Part shown: positions 1 to 5,275 of the stretch, one piece after another
How the letters are laid out: each line of letters opens with the position of its first letter
How positions within the stretch are numbered: position 1 is the first letter of the stretch
Assembly (NCBI GenBank): GCA_014728765.1
Contig: WJLA01000041.1
Location: forward strand, 1 to 11,075
From: Candidatus Peregrinibacteria bacterium
Lineage (GTDB): Bacteria; Patescibacteriota; Gracilibacteria; UBA1369
Length of the DNA: 11,075 bases
Direction of reading: 5' to 3'
Notes under the pieces: model-generated
Database searches by the model: none
What the model was told of the DNA's origin: nothing
The model's input: the letters and a program-made list of their open reading frames with translations, nothing else
Position numbers and translations under genes: made by a program

Positions 1-606
1 ACCCAGAGGTTCCACTAGGCCTGAAAAAAGTGAATACCCTAACGCCTTGCTTCGACTTCCGGTCGCATAGAAGATAGGAATAGCCACAGCAAGTCCTTCC
101 GGAATATTATGTATTGCAATTGCAATAGCAATAGCCACTCCAATTGAGGGATCCGCCAGTGTTCCCAAAAATGTAGCAAATCCTTCTGGAAAATTATGAA
201 TTGCTATAGCAATGGCTGTCATAACCCCAACATTTTTCAGTTTTTTAAATTCTTTGATTGAGTCTTTATCTTTGATGTCTTCTTGGACATAGAGTTCATG
301 CGGATTTTCATGTGATGGAACCAGTTTGTCTATCACTCCTATCAATAAAATACCCGCGAAAAATGCTGCCACTCCTAACCAATTGCCAATTTGCTCACTT
401 CCATAATATGTTGTGATTGCTTCAATTGCTTTAGGCATGATTTCCATGAATGAAACGTATATCATCACTCCAGCCGAAAACCCAAGCGCAACTGAAAGCA
501 ATTTTTTGTTTGTTTTTTTGGAAAATACAGCAATTAATCCTCCAACTCCTGTGCTAAGTCCGGCAAACAACGTTAGTCCGAATGCCAAAATAATATTCCC
601 TTCCAA
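1..606 (-). CDS. ZIP-family divalent metal transporter (ZupT-like), partial at left edge
   Basis: Membrane transporter of the ZIP family, which imports zinc, iron or other divalent metals into the cytoplasm. The 202 visible residues are continuous on the minus strand. The N-terminus resembles ZupT homologues (LEGNIILAFGLTLFAG). Two metal-site helices carry HNFPEG (about 266-200 region, codons over 181-198) and HNIPEG (codons over 91-108), and the fragment ends in a GLVEPLG segment typical of the next helix. A hydrophilic loop (HELYVQEDIKDKDS) separates the two halves. The start is placed at TTG 606, because an in-frame TAA lies at 618-616 and no ATG comes between; homologues begin at about this point. 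There is no clear Shine-Dalgarno. The gene follows a Fur-family regulator and a small ORF on the same strand, which suggests co-transcription and metal-responsive control. The C-terminus lies outside the window. Family assignment is firm; the metal is not known. Confidence 0.93.
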   Translation of the reverse strand, partial: MEGNIILAFGLTLFAGLSTGVGGLIAVFSKKTNKKLLSVALGFSAGVMIYVSFMEIMPKAIEAITTYYGSEQIGNWLGVAAFFAGILLIGVIDKLVPSHENPHELYVQEDIKDKDSIKEFKKLKNVGVMTAIAIAIHNFPEGFATFLGTLADPSIGVAIAIAIAIHNIPEGLAVAIPIFYATGSRSKALGYSLFSGLVEPLG

Positions 607-728
607 TGTTTTATTTTAAAATTTAACAATAGTATTTCATCATTTCCATGCTTTAACTTTTTGACTGATTCCAGCTGATCTTCAGTCAGATCAACATCGT
701 TCGCAATTTTTAAACCTATTTTTTTCAT
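573..728 (-). CDS. small ORF between fur-like gene and ZIP transporter (51 aa, uncertain)
   Basis: A 51-codon ORF starting ATG at 728 and ending TAA at 575-573. It begins MKKIGLKIANDVDLTEDQLE and is hydrophilic, Lys/Glu/Asp-rich in its first half. Its last 11 codons overlap, out of frame, the start of the ZIP gene (TTG 606). It sits 45 bases after the end of the Fur-like gene and could be a real small protein, a leader whose translation couples to the weak TTG start of the transporter, or chance. I recognise no family. There is no Shine-Dalgarno, but that is common for neighbours here too. Confidence is low because a 51-codon ORF can occur by chance. Confidence 0.35.
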   Translation of the reverse strand: MKKIGLKIANDVDLTEDQLESVKKLKHGNDEILLLNFKIKHWKGILFWHSD

Positions 729-773
729 ATAATATCAATTTTTCTAATTAAATATAAAAATAAAAATATTGAA

Positions 774-1136
774 TCAAATCAGATGCTTTGATTTATTACA
801 TTTGCCTCTCACTACTAATTCCAAATCTCTAGTGTCAAAATCTCGTTTAATTTTTTGAATTTCTTTCAGAATAACCTTTGAAGGTTCCAAATGATAAATT
901 TCACCGCAATCATCACAGATCAAGTGCATGTGTTGATGTTTGGACAATTCATATGATTTAGCAAGGCCTTTAGTGGAAATTTTTGAAATTTTTCGATCCT
1001 TAACCATTTTATTTATATTTCTGTATACGGTTGCCCTATCCAGCTCCGGCAACAGTTTGCTGATTTCTGCTGCGGTTAATATTCCTTTTGCCGACAATAT
1101 GGCTTCAATTTTGTTACTTGTTGTGTTTTTTCTCAT
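774..1136 (-). CDS. Fur-family metal-responsive transcriptional regulator (Fur/Zur/PerR type)
   Basis: DNA-binding repressor of the ferric uptake regulator superfamily; the family senses iron, zinc, manganese or peroxide. From ATG 1136 the product is 120 residues, slightly short for the family. The winged-helix domain covers about 5-62, with the recognition helix around DRATVYRNI (33-41). The metal-binding hinge is visible as HQHMHLICDDCG, with H67, H69, H71, C74 and C77. The usual C-terminal second Cys pair is altered: C113 remains but the partner position reads KSKH (H118), so the structural zinc site may be Cys3-His or incomplete. A GTG at 1190 would add 18 residues not typical of the family, and that start lies inside the palindromic operator candidate, so ATG 1136 is preferred. 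It faces the ATPase gene divergently and precedes the ZIP gene, suggesting it controls both and itself. Which metal it senses cannot be read from sequence. Confidence 0.92.
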   Translation of the reverse strand: MRKNTTSNKIEAILSAKGILTAAEISKLLPELDRATVYRNINKMVKDRKISKISTKGLAKSYELSKHQHMHLICDDCGEIYHLEPSKVILKEIQKIKRDFDTRDLELVVRGKCNKSKHLI

Positions 1137-1143
1137 AAATGAT

Positions 1144-1171
1144 TTGACTTTCTTAATTATTTTAATATCAT
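1144..1171 (+). promoter_or_regulatory. probable promoter of the CooC-like ATPase gene
   Basis: TTGACT (1144-1149), a 16-base spacer and TATCAT (1166-1171). Transcription would start near 1178, so the operator candidate at 1183-1197 would sit immediately downstream of the start point, a position suited to repression. The -35 box overlaps the first codons of the divergent regulator's upstream region. Predicted from consensus match only. Confidence 0.45.
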
Positions 1172-1182
1172 AAAAAACTAAA

Positions 1183-1197
1183 TGCAACACTGTCGCA
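1183..1197. promoter_or_regulatory. candidate Fur-family operator (7-1-7 inverted repeat)
   Basis: TGCAACA-C-TGTCGCA: two 7-base half-sites around one central base, with a single mismatched pair (A/C at half-site position 4). The 7-1-7 layout matches known Fur, Zur and PerR boxes, though the bases differ from the Bacillus consensus. It lies between the divergent Fur-like and ATPase genes, just upstream of the ATPase start (ATG 1204) and upstream of the regulator start. Binding here could repress both. No second copy was seen elsewhere in the window. Confidence 0.55.
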
Positions 1198-1203
1198 AAA
1201 AAT

Positions 1204-2145
1204 ATGAGAATAGCATTCGTTGGAAAAGGAGGGTCAGGAAAAACAACACTTACAAGTTTATTTGGAGAATATTTAATTTCTCAAAATCATAGAGTGATTT
1301 TAATTGATGGAGACATCAATCAACATCTTTTAAGCAAGGTTTCAATACCTCAAAAAAGCGCTCAAACATTGGGTAACAATCTTCATCCACTCAAAAACCA
1401 CCTTAAAGGGAACAACAAAAAAATTTCTAATGTACAGGAATTTATAAAAACAACCCCTCCGGGACTTGGATCAAATTTGCTACATTTTGACTCTGATATT
1501 CTCAATCAATATGATTTCTCAGATCACCAAAACGTTAGGTTTTTTAAAGCCGGAGAAAACACAGCGCAAGATCTTGGAGTTAGATGTTATCACTCCAAAA
1601 CGGGTTCAATTGAAATTCTGCTAAATCATTTGATTGATCTTGATAATGAATACATTCTGGTAGATATGACTGCCGGCGCGGACAGTTTTGCTTCAGGCTT
1701 ATTTACTAAATTTGATTTGATAATCATAGTTGCGGCTCCTAATCTTGGAAGCATAGATGTATATCAACAACATCGCGATCATCTTAAGAATCATAATTTG
1801 CCGTTTTTCGTTGTTGCCAATCAAATTGAAGATCAATCGGATCACAATTATCTCCAAAATTTAATTGAACAAGAACATTACTTAACAAGCTTTTATAAAT
1901 CTTCCGCCCTTAAACTGAAAGAAAGAGGAGAAAAAATAACCGTCAATCAATTGGAAAATGAAAATCTAACATCTCTGCAAGCCTTAAAAGAAAGTATAAA
2001 TCCAATTGAACGTGATTGGACCAGAATTCGAAATCATTCACATCATTTTCACACTCAAAACTCTTTAAAATGGGCAAATTCAGAGCTTGGAACTCAACTG
2101 GAAAATCAAATTGATGAAACATTCCTTTATCCTGGAGAAAAATAA
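1204..2145 (+). CDS. CooC/MinD-type P-loop ATPase, possible metal-insertion or metal-chaperone protein
   Basis: Cytoplasmic ATPase of the SIMIBI class (MinD/ArsA/CooC group), 313 residues. The deviant Walker A motif GKGGSGKTT is at 7-15 with signature Lys8; DGD at 35-37 and the Walker B-like ILVDMTAGAD (D154) complete the site. CooC proteins load nickel into CO dehydrogenase, and the DxxAG-type Walker B region is like theirs, but the CxC metal motif of CooC is not visible. Instead the C-terminal part has a His cluster NHSHHFH (277-283), which could bind metal. No CO dehydrogenase gene is in view. The gene is divergent from a Fur-family regulator and follows a Fur-box-like palindrome, so a role in metal handling is inferred. 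It starts at ATG 1204 without a clear Shine-Dalgarno. Alternative: a MinD/ParA relative of unrelated function. The ATPase fold is sure, the substrate is not. Confidence 0.85.
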   Translation: MRIAFVGKGGSGKTTLTSLFGEYLISQNHRVILIDGDINQHLLSKVSIPQKSAQTLGNNLHPLKNHLKGNNKKISNVQEFIKTTPPGLGSNLLHFDSDILNQYDFSDHQNVRFFKAGENTAQDLGVRCYHSKTGSIEILLNHLIDLDNEYILVDMTAGADSFASGLFTKFDLIIIVAAPNLGSIDVYQQHRDHLKNHNLPFFVVANQIEDQSDHNYLQNLIEQEHYLTSFYKSSALKLKERGEKITVNQLENENLTSLQALKESINPIERDWTRIRNHSHHFHTQNSLKWANSELGTQLENQIDETFLYPGEK

Positions 2146-2198
2146 TCTGCTGAGAGTTTTCTTAAATGAAAGTTTTCAGGAGGCGATTTTGCCCCAAC

Positions 2199-2205
2199 AA
2201 GGAGG
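2199..2205 (+). promoter_or_regulatory. strong Shine-Dalgarno deciding the GTG start at 2215
   Basis: AAGGAGG, perfectly complementary to the anti-Shine-Dalgarno, 9 bases before GTG 2215. A second AGGAGG lies upstream at 2178-2183 but leads only to a short TTG frame of about 27 codons. Confidence 0.7.
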
Positions 2206-2214
2206 AAAAAAACA

Positions 2215-2586
2215 GTGTCTTATCCCACAGCAAACAAGCTCAACCCGACTACCGCCACCGAAAAGGAGATGATCGAAGTCTTCAAAAGCGATCTGCCTCT
2301 CGGCTGGAATATCTTGACCGACATGGTCAAGAAGCTCAAGGAAGGATCCGAAGATCACGCCTGGGCAAGGAGACAGCCCTCCTCAGAGGAGGGCAAGCAA
2401 CTCATCAGGATCTTCGGATACGACGTTCCGAGGCGCGTCGTCGAGAAGCACTTCGACATCAAGATGGGCATGCTGAACTGCTGCAAAGTGGTCATCGCAA
2501 GCTCCGAGGCGGCTCTCACGCCTCATCTCACCATCGAGATGCAGATCAAAGAGCAGAACGGGGAGCACGCTTCCGCCGACTGTTGA
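2215..2586 (+). CDS. hypothetical protein, GC-rich orphan gene
   Basis: A 123-residue soluble protein that I do not recognise. It starts at GTG 2215, chosen because a textbook AAGGAGG lies at 2199-2205 with 9 bases of spacing; few other genes here have such a site. Predicted features are modest: no signal peptide or membrane segment, a helix-rich central part (MVKKLKEGSEDHAW, RRVVEKHFDIKMG), a CC pair (MLNCCKVV) and a C-terminal beta-like stretch (LTPHLTIEMQIKE). Base composition is unlike the neighbours: the 60 bases from 2341 count 60% G+C against 32% in the 60 bases from 1741, and codons favour AAG, GAG, ATC and CTC. It has its own hairpin terminator. This suggests recent transfer or unusual selection. 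Overlapping reading frames in other phases are shadows. That it is a gene is likely from the Shine-Dalgarno, composition and terminator. Confidence 0.7.
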   Translation: MSYPTANKLNPTTATEKEMIEVFKSDLPLGWNILTDMVKKLKEGSEDHAWARRQPSSEEGKQLIRIFGYDVPRRVVEKHFDIKMGMLNCCKVVIASSEAALTPHLTIEMQIKEQNGEHASADC

Positions 2587-2624
2587 TGCCGACACACCAA
2601 GTGTAGTCGACTTCACAAGAACGC

Positions 2625-2655
2625 AAGGCGGCCCGCACACTGGCCGGCCGCCTTT
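2625..2655 (+). terminator. GC-rich hairpin, probable intrinsic terminator of the GC-rich gene
   Basis: AAGGCGGCC (2625-2633) pairs over 9 bp with GGCCGCCTT (2646-2654) across a 12-base loop. The T tract after it is short (TTT then CTACA), so termination may be partial. It lies 38 bases after the stop codon of the GC-rich gene. Confidence 0.6.
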
Positions 2656-2676
2656 CTACAATTCAACACTTTGTGT

Positions 2677-2704
2677 TTGACAAAAAATCATGGAGTAGTA
2701 TCGT
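2677..2704 (+). promoter_or_regulatory. probable promoter of the 2737 gene
   Basis: TTGACA (2677-2682), 16-base spacer, TATCGT (2699-2704); the predicted start point is near 2711, about 26 bases before ATG 2737. The -35 box is perfect and the -10 is fair. Confidence 0.5.
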
Positions 2705-2736
2705 TTTTGTGAAAACTATTTACAATCAATAAACAA

Positions 2737-3207
2737 ATGCTTTCAATCAAATATATCAAAGAATTTTTTGGGTATGCATATGAGCAAGCAGAATCAAATG
2801 ATCAGTTTTCAAATTCCAAAGTCGATTTCAATCAAACGATTTTCTATCTAAATCACCCGGAGAATGTCACCGATCAAGAGTTAATGGATGCAATCAAAGC
2901 AACCGCATATTTCGGCTTACAAGAAATAAAAAAAGGTGAATACCCAGATCATGTTCTTGATACCGAGTGTTTGGCATATGCAATTCAAGAAGGTATTTTT
3001 ACTCACGAAGAAATTGCGGGTATTTGTTTCGATCATGATGACACCTTAGAAACTTTTTGCAAACATCAACTGCGAGGATTTCCTCAAAACATGAGTTTTG
3101 TAGATTATATAAGAGCAAAACTCATTCAGCGAAACAAAAACCTTCAAGCGGAAATTGCTTCTTCACGAGGTAAAATATTGGAATGCGGGTGTTATATTAA
3201 AGATTGA
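2737..3207 (+). CDS. hypothetical protein (156 aa)
   Basis: A soluble 156-residue protein with no signal peptide or membrane segment and no family I recognise. It is predicted largely helical: IKYIKEFFGYAYEQAES at the start, DQELMDAIKATAYFGLQEIKKG in the middle, and FVDYIRAKLIQRNKNLQAEIASSRG near the end, followed by a CGCY tail. Acidic and aromatic residues are frequent (CFDHDDTLETFCKH). The base composition is AT-rich like the rest of the window. It has its own TTGACA promoter after the upstream terminator, so it appears to be a single-gene unit; there is no clear terminator after it. The ATG at 2737 is the first in frame and fits the promoter. Function unknown. Confidence 0.75.
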   Translation: MLSIKYIKEFFGYAYEQAESNDQFSNSKVDFNQTIFYLNHPENVTDQELMDAIKATAYFGLQEIKKGEYPDHVLDTECLAYAIQEGIFTHEEIAGICFDHDDTLETFCKHQLRGFPQNMSFVDYIRAKLIQRNKNLQAEIASSRGKILECGCYIKD

Positions 3208-3288
3208 TGAGCCTAAACTTTGGTTAGAAGATCTCTGCCTGTTGTGGGAATTCTACTATCATATTTTGATATAATCTCTGTTTTTACA

Positions 3289-3365
3289 TGGCGGAACGGA
3301 CGGGACTCGAACCCGCGACCTCCTGCGTGACAGGCAGGCGTTCTAACCAGCTGAACTACCGCTCC
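3289..3365 (-). tRNA. tRNA-Asp (anticodon GUC), CCA encoded
   Basis: On the minus strand the gene starts GGAGCGG at 3365 and ends CCGTTCC-G-CCA at 3289, 77 bases including the encoded CCA. The 7-bp acceptor stem pairs with one G-T. The D-loop (AGCTGGTTAG), anticodon loop CTGTCAC with GTC opposite 3329-3331, and T-arm GGGTTCGAGTCCC are all intact. The sequence is close to E. coli tRNA-Asp. An antisense frame across it beginning MAERTGLEPATS is the well-known spurious tRNA-derived ORF. Confidence 0.97.
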
Positions 3366-3431
3366 ATTATTGGCAAATTGCACCTTAAGAAAATTGATCC
3401 ACCATCACACCCGATGCAATGCTCGGCAAAT

Positions 3432-3461
3432 ATAATAAAACCCCTAATTAATTGCAAGCAA
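3432..3461 (-). promoter_or_regulatory. possible promoter of tRNA-Asp
   Basis: On the minus strand TTGCTT (3461-3456), an 18-base spacer and TATTAT (3437-3432). The start point would be near 3425, giving a leader of about 60 bases before the tRNA 5' end at 3365. Moderate consensus match only. Confidence 0.4.
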
Positions 3462-3474
3462 AAATCACGAAAAA

Positions 3475-3502
3475 TTGACAAATTAAAAATTAGTAATAAT
3501 AT
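3475..3502 (+). promoter_or_regulatory. probable promoter facing the GC-rich non-coding block
   Basis: TTGACA (3475-3480), 16-base spacer, TAATAT (3497-3502). A transcript would start near 3509 and run about 237 bases to the terminator at 3716-3747 without any convincing protein frame. Confidence 0.5.
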
Positions 3503-3508
3503 ACGTTT

Positions 3509-3745
3509 GATCATCAGAAAAAGCATGTTTTTGCTCGAATCGCTCGAATCTCCGATCCCTCCGAGACCCTTAACTTTAAGCACCATCGATTGAGCTATCC
3601 GGTTTATCCTTTCGCTGGAAAGCTCTCGAAACGTTACCGCCAAGTGTGTTGAATTCCCCTCCATCCCCTTGTTGGCTTCCTCCGGCCGACACAACACCCG
3701 GTTGTCGCGTGGTGCACCCCCCTCCCGTTTTTACGGGAGGGGGGT
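3509..3745 (+). ncRNA. candidate structured non-coding RNA, unassigned
   Basis: This stretch lies between a plus-strand promoter and a strong intrinsic terminator, and from about 3530 it is GC-rich in an AT-rich genome, as structural RNAs often are. Local pairings seen: CTTTC-GCTG-GAAAG (near 3608-3621), GCCAA with TTGGC (near 3640-3676), ACAAC with GTTGT (near 3691-3705) and the terminator stem. I compared it by eye with 6S, SRP, tmRNA, RNase P and T-box motifs and found no convincing match. It could be an independent small RNA, the leader of the glycosyltransferase gene (start 59 bases after the terminator), or the decayed remains of a tRNA-containing element. The strand follows from promoter and terminator. 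Confidence 0.4.
3530..3610 (-). other. tRNA-like remnant (possible tRNA pseudogene)
   Basis: Read on the minus strand from about 3605, the sequence has ACCGGA-TA-GCTC-AATCGATGGT, very like an acceptor end, positions 8-9, D-stem and D-loop, and further on a T-loop-like GATTCGAGC present twice in tandem (minus strand of about 3535-3552). The D-stem has a mismatch, the anticodon arm reads CTTAA-AG-TTAAG with only two loop bases, and no 3' acceptor strand is found. It is therefore not a working tRNA, and may be a relic or chance. Confidence 0.3.
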
Positions 3746-3747
3746 TT
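3716..3747 (+). terminator. strong intrinsic terminator
   Basis: ACCCCCCTCCCG (3716-3727) pairs over 12 bp with CGGGAGGGGGGT (3734-3745) around the loop TTTTTA, followed by TTT and a pyrimidine-rich tract. It ends any transcript of the GC-rich block before the glycosyltransferase gene. A weaker function on the other strand is possible. Confidence 0.85.
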
Positions 3748-3804
3748 CCTTTCCTTTTCTAATTTTCAAAAAAGTGTTAATACTATAAAAAATAATTTTC
3801 TTAC

Positions 3805-4932
3805 ATGAAAATCGGTATTGATTGTAGAATGTTTTCATCCAGTTTCACCGGAATAGGGCGCTACGTCTATGAATTGGTTGAACATCTTCAAAAAATAGAT
3901 CAAAAAAATCAATACTATCTGTTTTTTAATGATCCTGAATTTTCAAAATACAAAACAAAAAATAAAAATTTTCATAAAGTTAAAGTTAATGCCAAGCATT
4001 ATTCAATTACTGAGCAAACCAAATATCTCTTTATACTCAACAAATACAAACTGGATTTAATGCATTTTACTCACTTCAATGCACCGATTTTTTATCGTCG
4101 CAAGTCAATGGTTACAATTCATGATTTAACTTTGCATTTTTTCCCGGGGAAAAAAATGACTTCATTTATCCATCGAATTGCCTATGGTTTTACTATTAAA
4201 CAATCAGTTCGAAAAGCATCTAAAATTATTTCAGTTTCAGAGCACACAGCCAAAGATTTACAGAAAATACTAAAAGTTGATCCAAAAAAAATACAAGTGG
4301 TTCTTGAAGGTGTAGCTAAGGAGTTTAAAAGACTTACGGATCAAGAATTGGTGGATAAAACATTGGAAAAGTACAAAATAAATCGTCCATTCTTGCTATA
4401 TACAGGCGTTTGGAGGAATCATAAAAACCTGAAAGGCCTGATTAGCGCCTTTGAAATAATCAGAAATGATTACTATATTGATATTCAACTTGTCATTACA
4501 GGCAAAAAAGATAATGTATATGCCACTGAAATTTTTAGAGAAGCCGAAAAGGAGATGAAAAAGAACAATATTGTTTTTACAGATTTGGTATCGGAAGAGG
4601 AGCTGCTACATCTTTTGAATGGTGCGAAAGTTTATGTTTTTCCATCGTTTTATGAAGGCTTCGGGCTGCCACCACTTGAAGCAATGGCTTGCGGTACTCC
4701 TGTCATAGCCTCAAACACTTCTTCAATCCCTGAAGCATGCGGTGAAGCTGCGGTTTATTTCGATCCATACGATGACAAAAACATGGCAAAGCAAATAGTG
4801 AGTGTGGTAAATAATCCCATTCTTTATGAAAAATTATCCGAAAAAGGTTTGGAACATGTTAAAAAGTATTCCTGGAACGAAATGACCGAATCAACCAATC
4901 AAATTTACCGGCAAATACTAAATGAAAAATAA
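3805..4932 (+). CDS. GT4-family glycosyltransferase
   Basis: GT-B fold retaining glycosyltransferase of CAZy family GT4, 375 residues, a normal length. The N-lobe starts [24 protein letters not shown], with the glycine-rich acceptor-side loop typical of mannosyltransferase-like members, and includes [12 protein letters not shown]. The C-lobe starts near 190 ([22 protein letters not shown]) and carries the nucleotide-sugar site EGFGLPPLE, the E-x7-E pair E284 and E292, followed by [24 protein letters not shown]. No signal peptide is visible; the protein probably acts at the inner face of the membrane on a cell-surface glycan or lipid-linked saccharide. Donor and acceptor cannot be read from sequence. 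The start ATG 3805 is the first in frame after the terminator; a TATAAA at 3784-3789 may be the -10 box. Its last bases overlap the next gene by 11, so the two are probably translated from one mRNA. Confidence 0.95.
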   Translation: MKIGIDCRMFSSSFTGIGRYVYELVEHLQKIDQKNQYYLFFNDPEFSKYKTKNKNFHKVKVNAKHYSITEQTKYLFILNKYKLDLMHFTHFNAPIFYRRKSMVTIHDLTLHFFPGKKMTSFIHRIAYGFTIKQSVRKASKIISVSEHTAKDLQKILKVDPKKIQVVLEGVAKEFKRLTDQELVDKTLEKYKINRPFLLYTGVWRNHKNLKGLISAFEIIRNDYYIDIQLVITGKKDNVYATEIFREAEKEMKKNNIVFTDLVSEEELLHLLNGAKVYVFPSFYEGFGLPPLEAMACGTPVIASNTSSIPEACGEAAVYFDPYDDKNMAKQIVSVVNNPILYEKLSEKGLEHVKKYSWNEMTESTNQIYRQILNEK

Positions 4933-5206
4933 TCGACCAAAACGAAATTCGGAATTCGTCAGTTTACTGGAAGTTGCTGCATCAAAATATGGAGTGCGCA
5001 GAGAGTTTCGTGCCATCAAAATTTGCAATGATGCCAAGAAAGCCCTTCAAGAACTCGATATCACCTTTGAGACAAAATTAAGCTACAAGGATCAATGCTT
5101 AAAGGTTTCCGTCTCAAACTCCGCTCAAGCTCAAAAAATTCAGATGATCAGTCATCAGTTGGCAGAAAAAATTGATGTGCCGGACATAAAAATCGGCTAC
5201 TGCTAA
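4922..5206 (+). CDS. DUF721/DciA-like small protein
   Basis: A 94-residue basic soluble protein whose start overlaps the glycosyltransferase stop by 11 bases, suggesting translational coupling. The C-terminal half follows the DUF721 (DciA) pattern: a short hydrophobic strand and serine-rich turn, LKVSVSNSAQAQKIQMISHQLAEKI (60-84), ending in a final strand VPDIKIGYC. DciA proteins load or assist the replicative helicase DnaB in bacteria that lack DnaC. The usual Trp in the SxxWAQEL motif is replaced by Gln (SAQAQKI), so the assignment rests on the pattern and length. The context (glycosyltransferase before, ribosomal genes after) does not add to it. Alternative: an unrelated small basic protein. 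Confidence 0.5.
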   Translation: MKNNRPKRNSEFVSLLEVAASKYGVRREFRAIKICNDAKKALQELDITFETKLSYKDQCLKVSVSNSAQAQKIQMISHQLAEKIDVPDIKIGYC

Positions 5207-5214
5207 AAATATTC

Positions 5215-5243
5215 TTGACAATAACTTCCCTCCCTCATACACT
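5215..5243 (+). promoter_or_regulatory. promoter of rpsP-khpA
   Basis: TTGACA (5215-5220), a 17-base spacer and TACACT (5238-5243), one of the best promoter matches in the window. The start point is near 5250, giving a leader of about 26 bases before GTG 5276. Confidence 0.65.
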
Positions 5244-5275
5244 GTCTTCGCTTAGAAATCATTAACCCGTAATTC

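Noticed and set aside
91..220. Short near-repeat (GCAATAGCAATAGC-type) in the left edge region
   Set aside because: It is explained by the paired metal-site helices IAIAIHNFPEG and IAIAIHNIPEG of the ZIP transporter, not a repeat element.
1137..1190. Extended GTG start at 1190 for the Fur-family gene
   Set aside because: It adds 18 residues not found in the family, and would place the start codon within the operator candidate and most of the promoter region inside the gene.
2166..2640. Overlapping frames on both strands within the GC-rich gene (2166-2606 plus, 2176-2358 and 2383-2640 minus)
   Set aside because: Products are Arg/His- or Cys-rich shadow peptides of GC-rich DNA; only the frame from GTG 2215 has a correctly spaced Shine-Dalgarno and a balanced composition.
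3288..3593. Plus-strand frame beginning MAERTGLEPATSCVTGRRSNQLNY
   Set aside because: It is the antisense translation of tRNA-Asp, a well-known spurious protein; the rest has no coding character.
3356..3697. Minus-strand 113-codon frame beginning MLCRPEEANKG
   Set aside because: It spans the GC-rich RNA candidate and the tRNA-like remnant, overlaps the tRNA-Asp 5' end, and its middle part is the kind of peptide given by tRNA-like sequence; there is no clear ribosome site.
3640..3745. T-box riboswitch controlling the glycosyltransferase gene
   Set aside because: A TTACCGCC-like string and a downstream terminator are present, but the T-box core GGGUGGNACCGCG and a competing antiterminator are not, and the regulated gene is not an amino acid gene.
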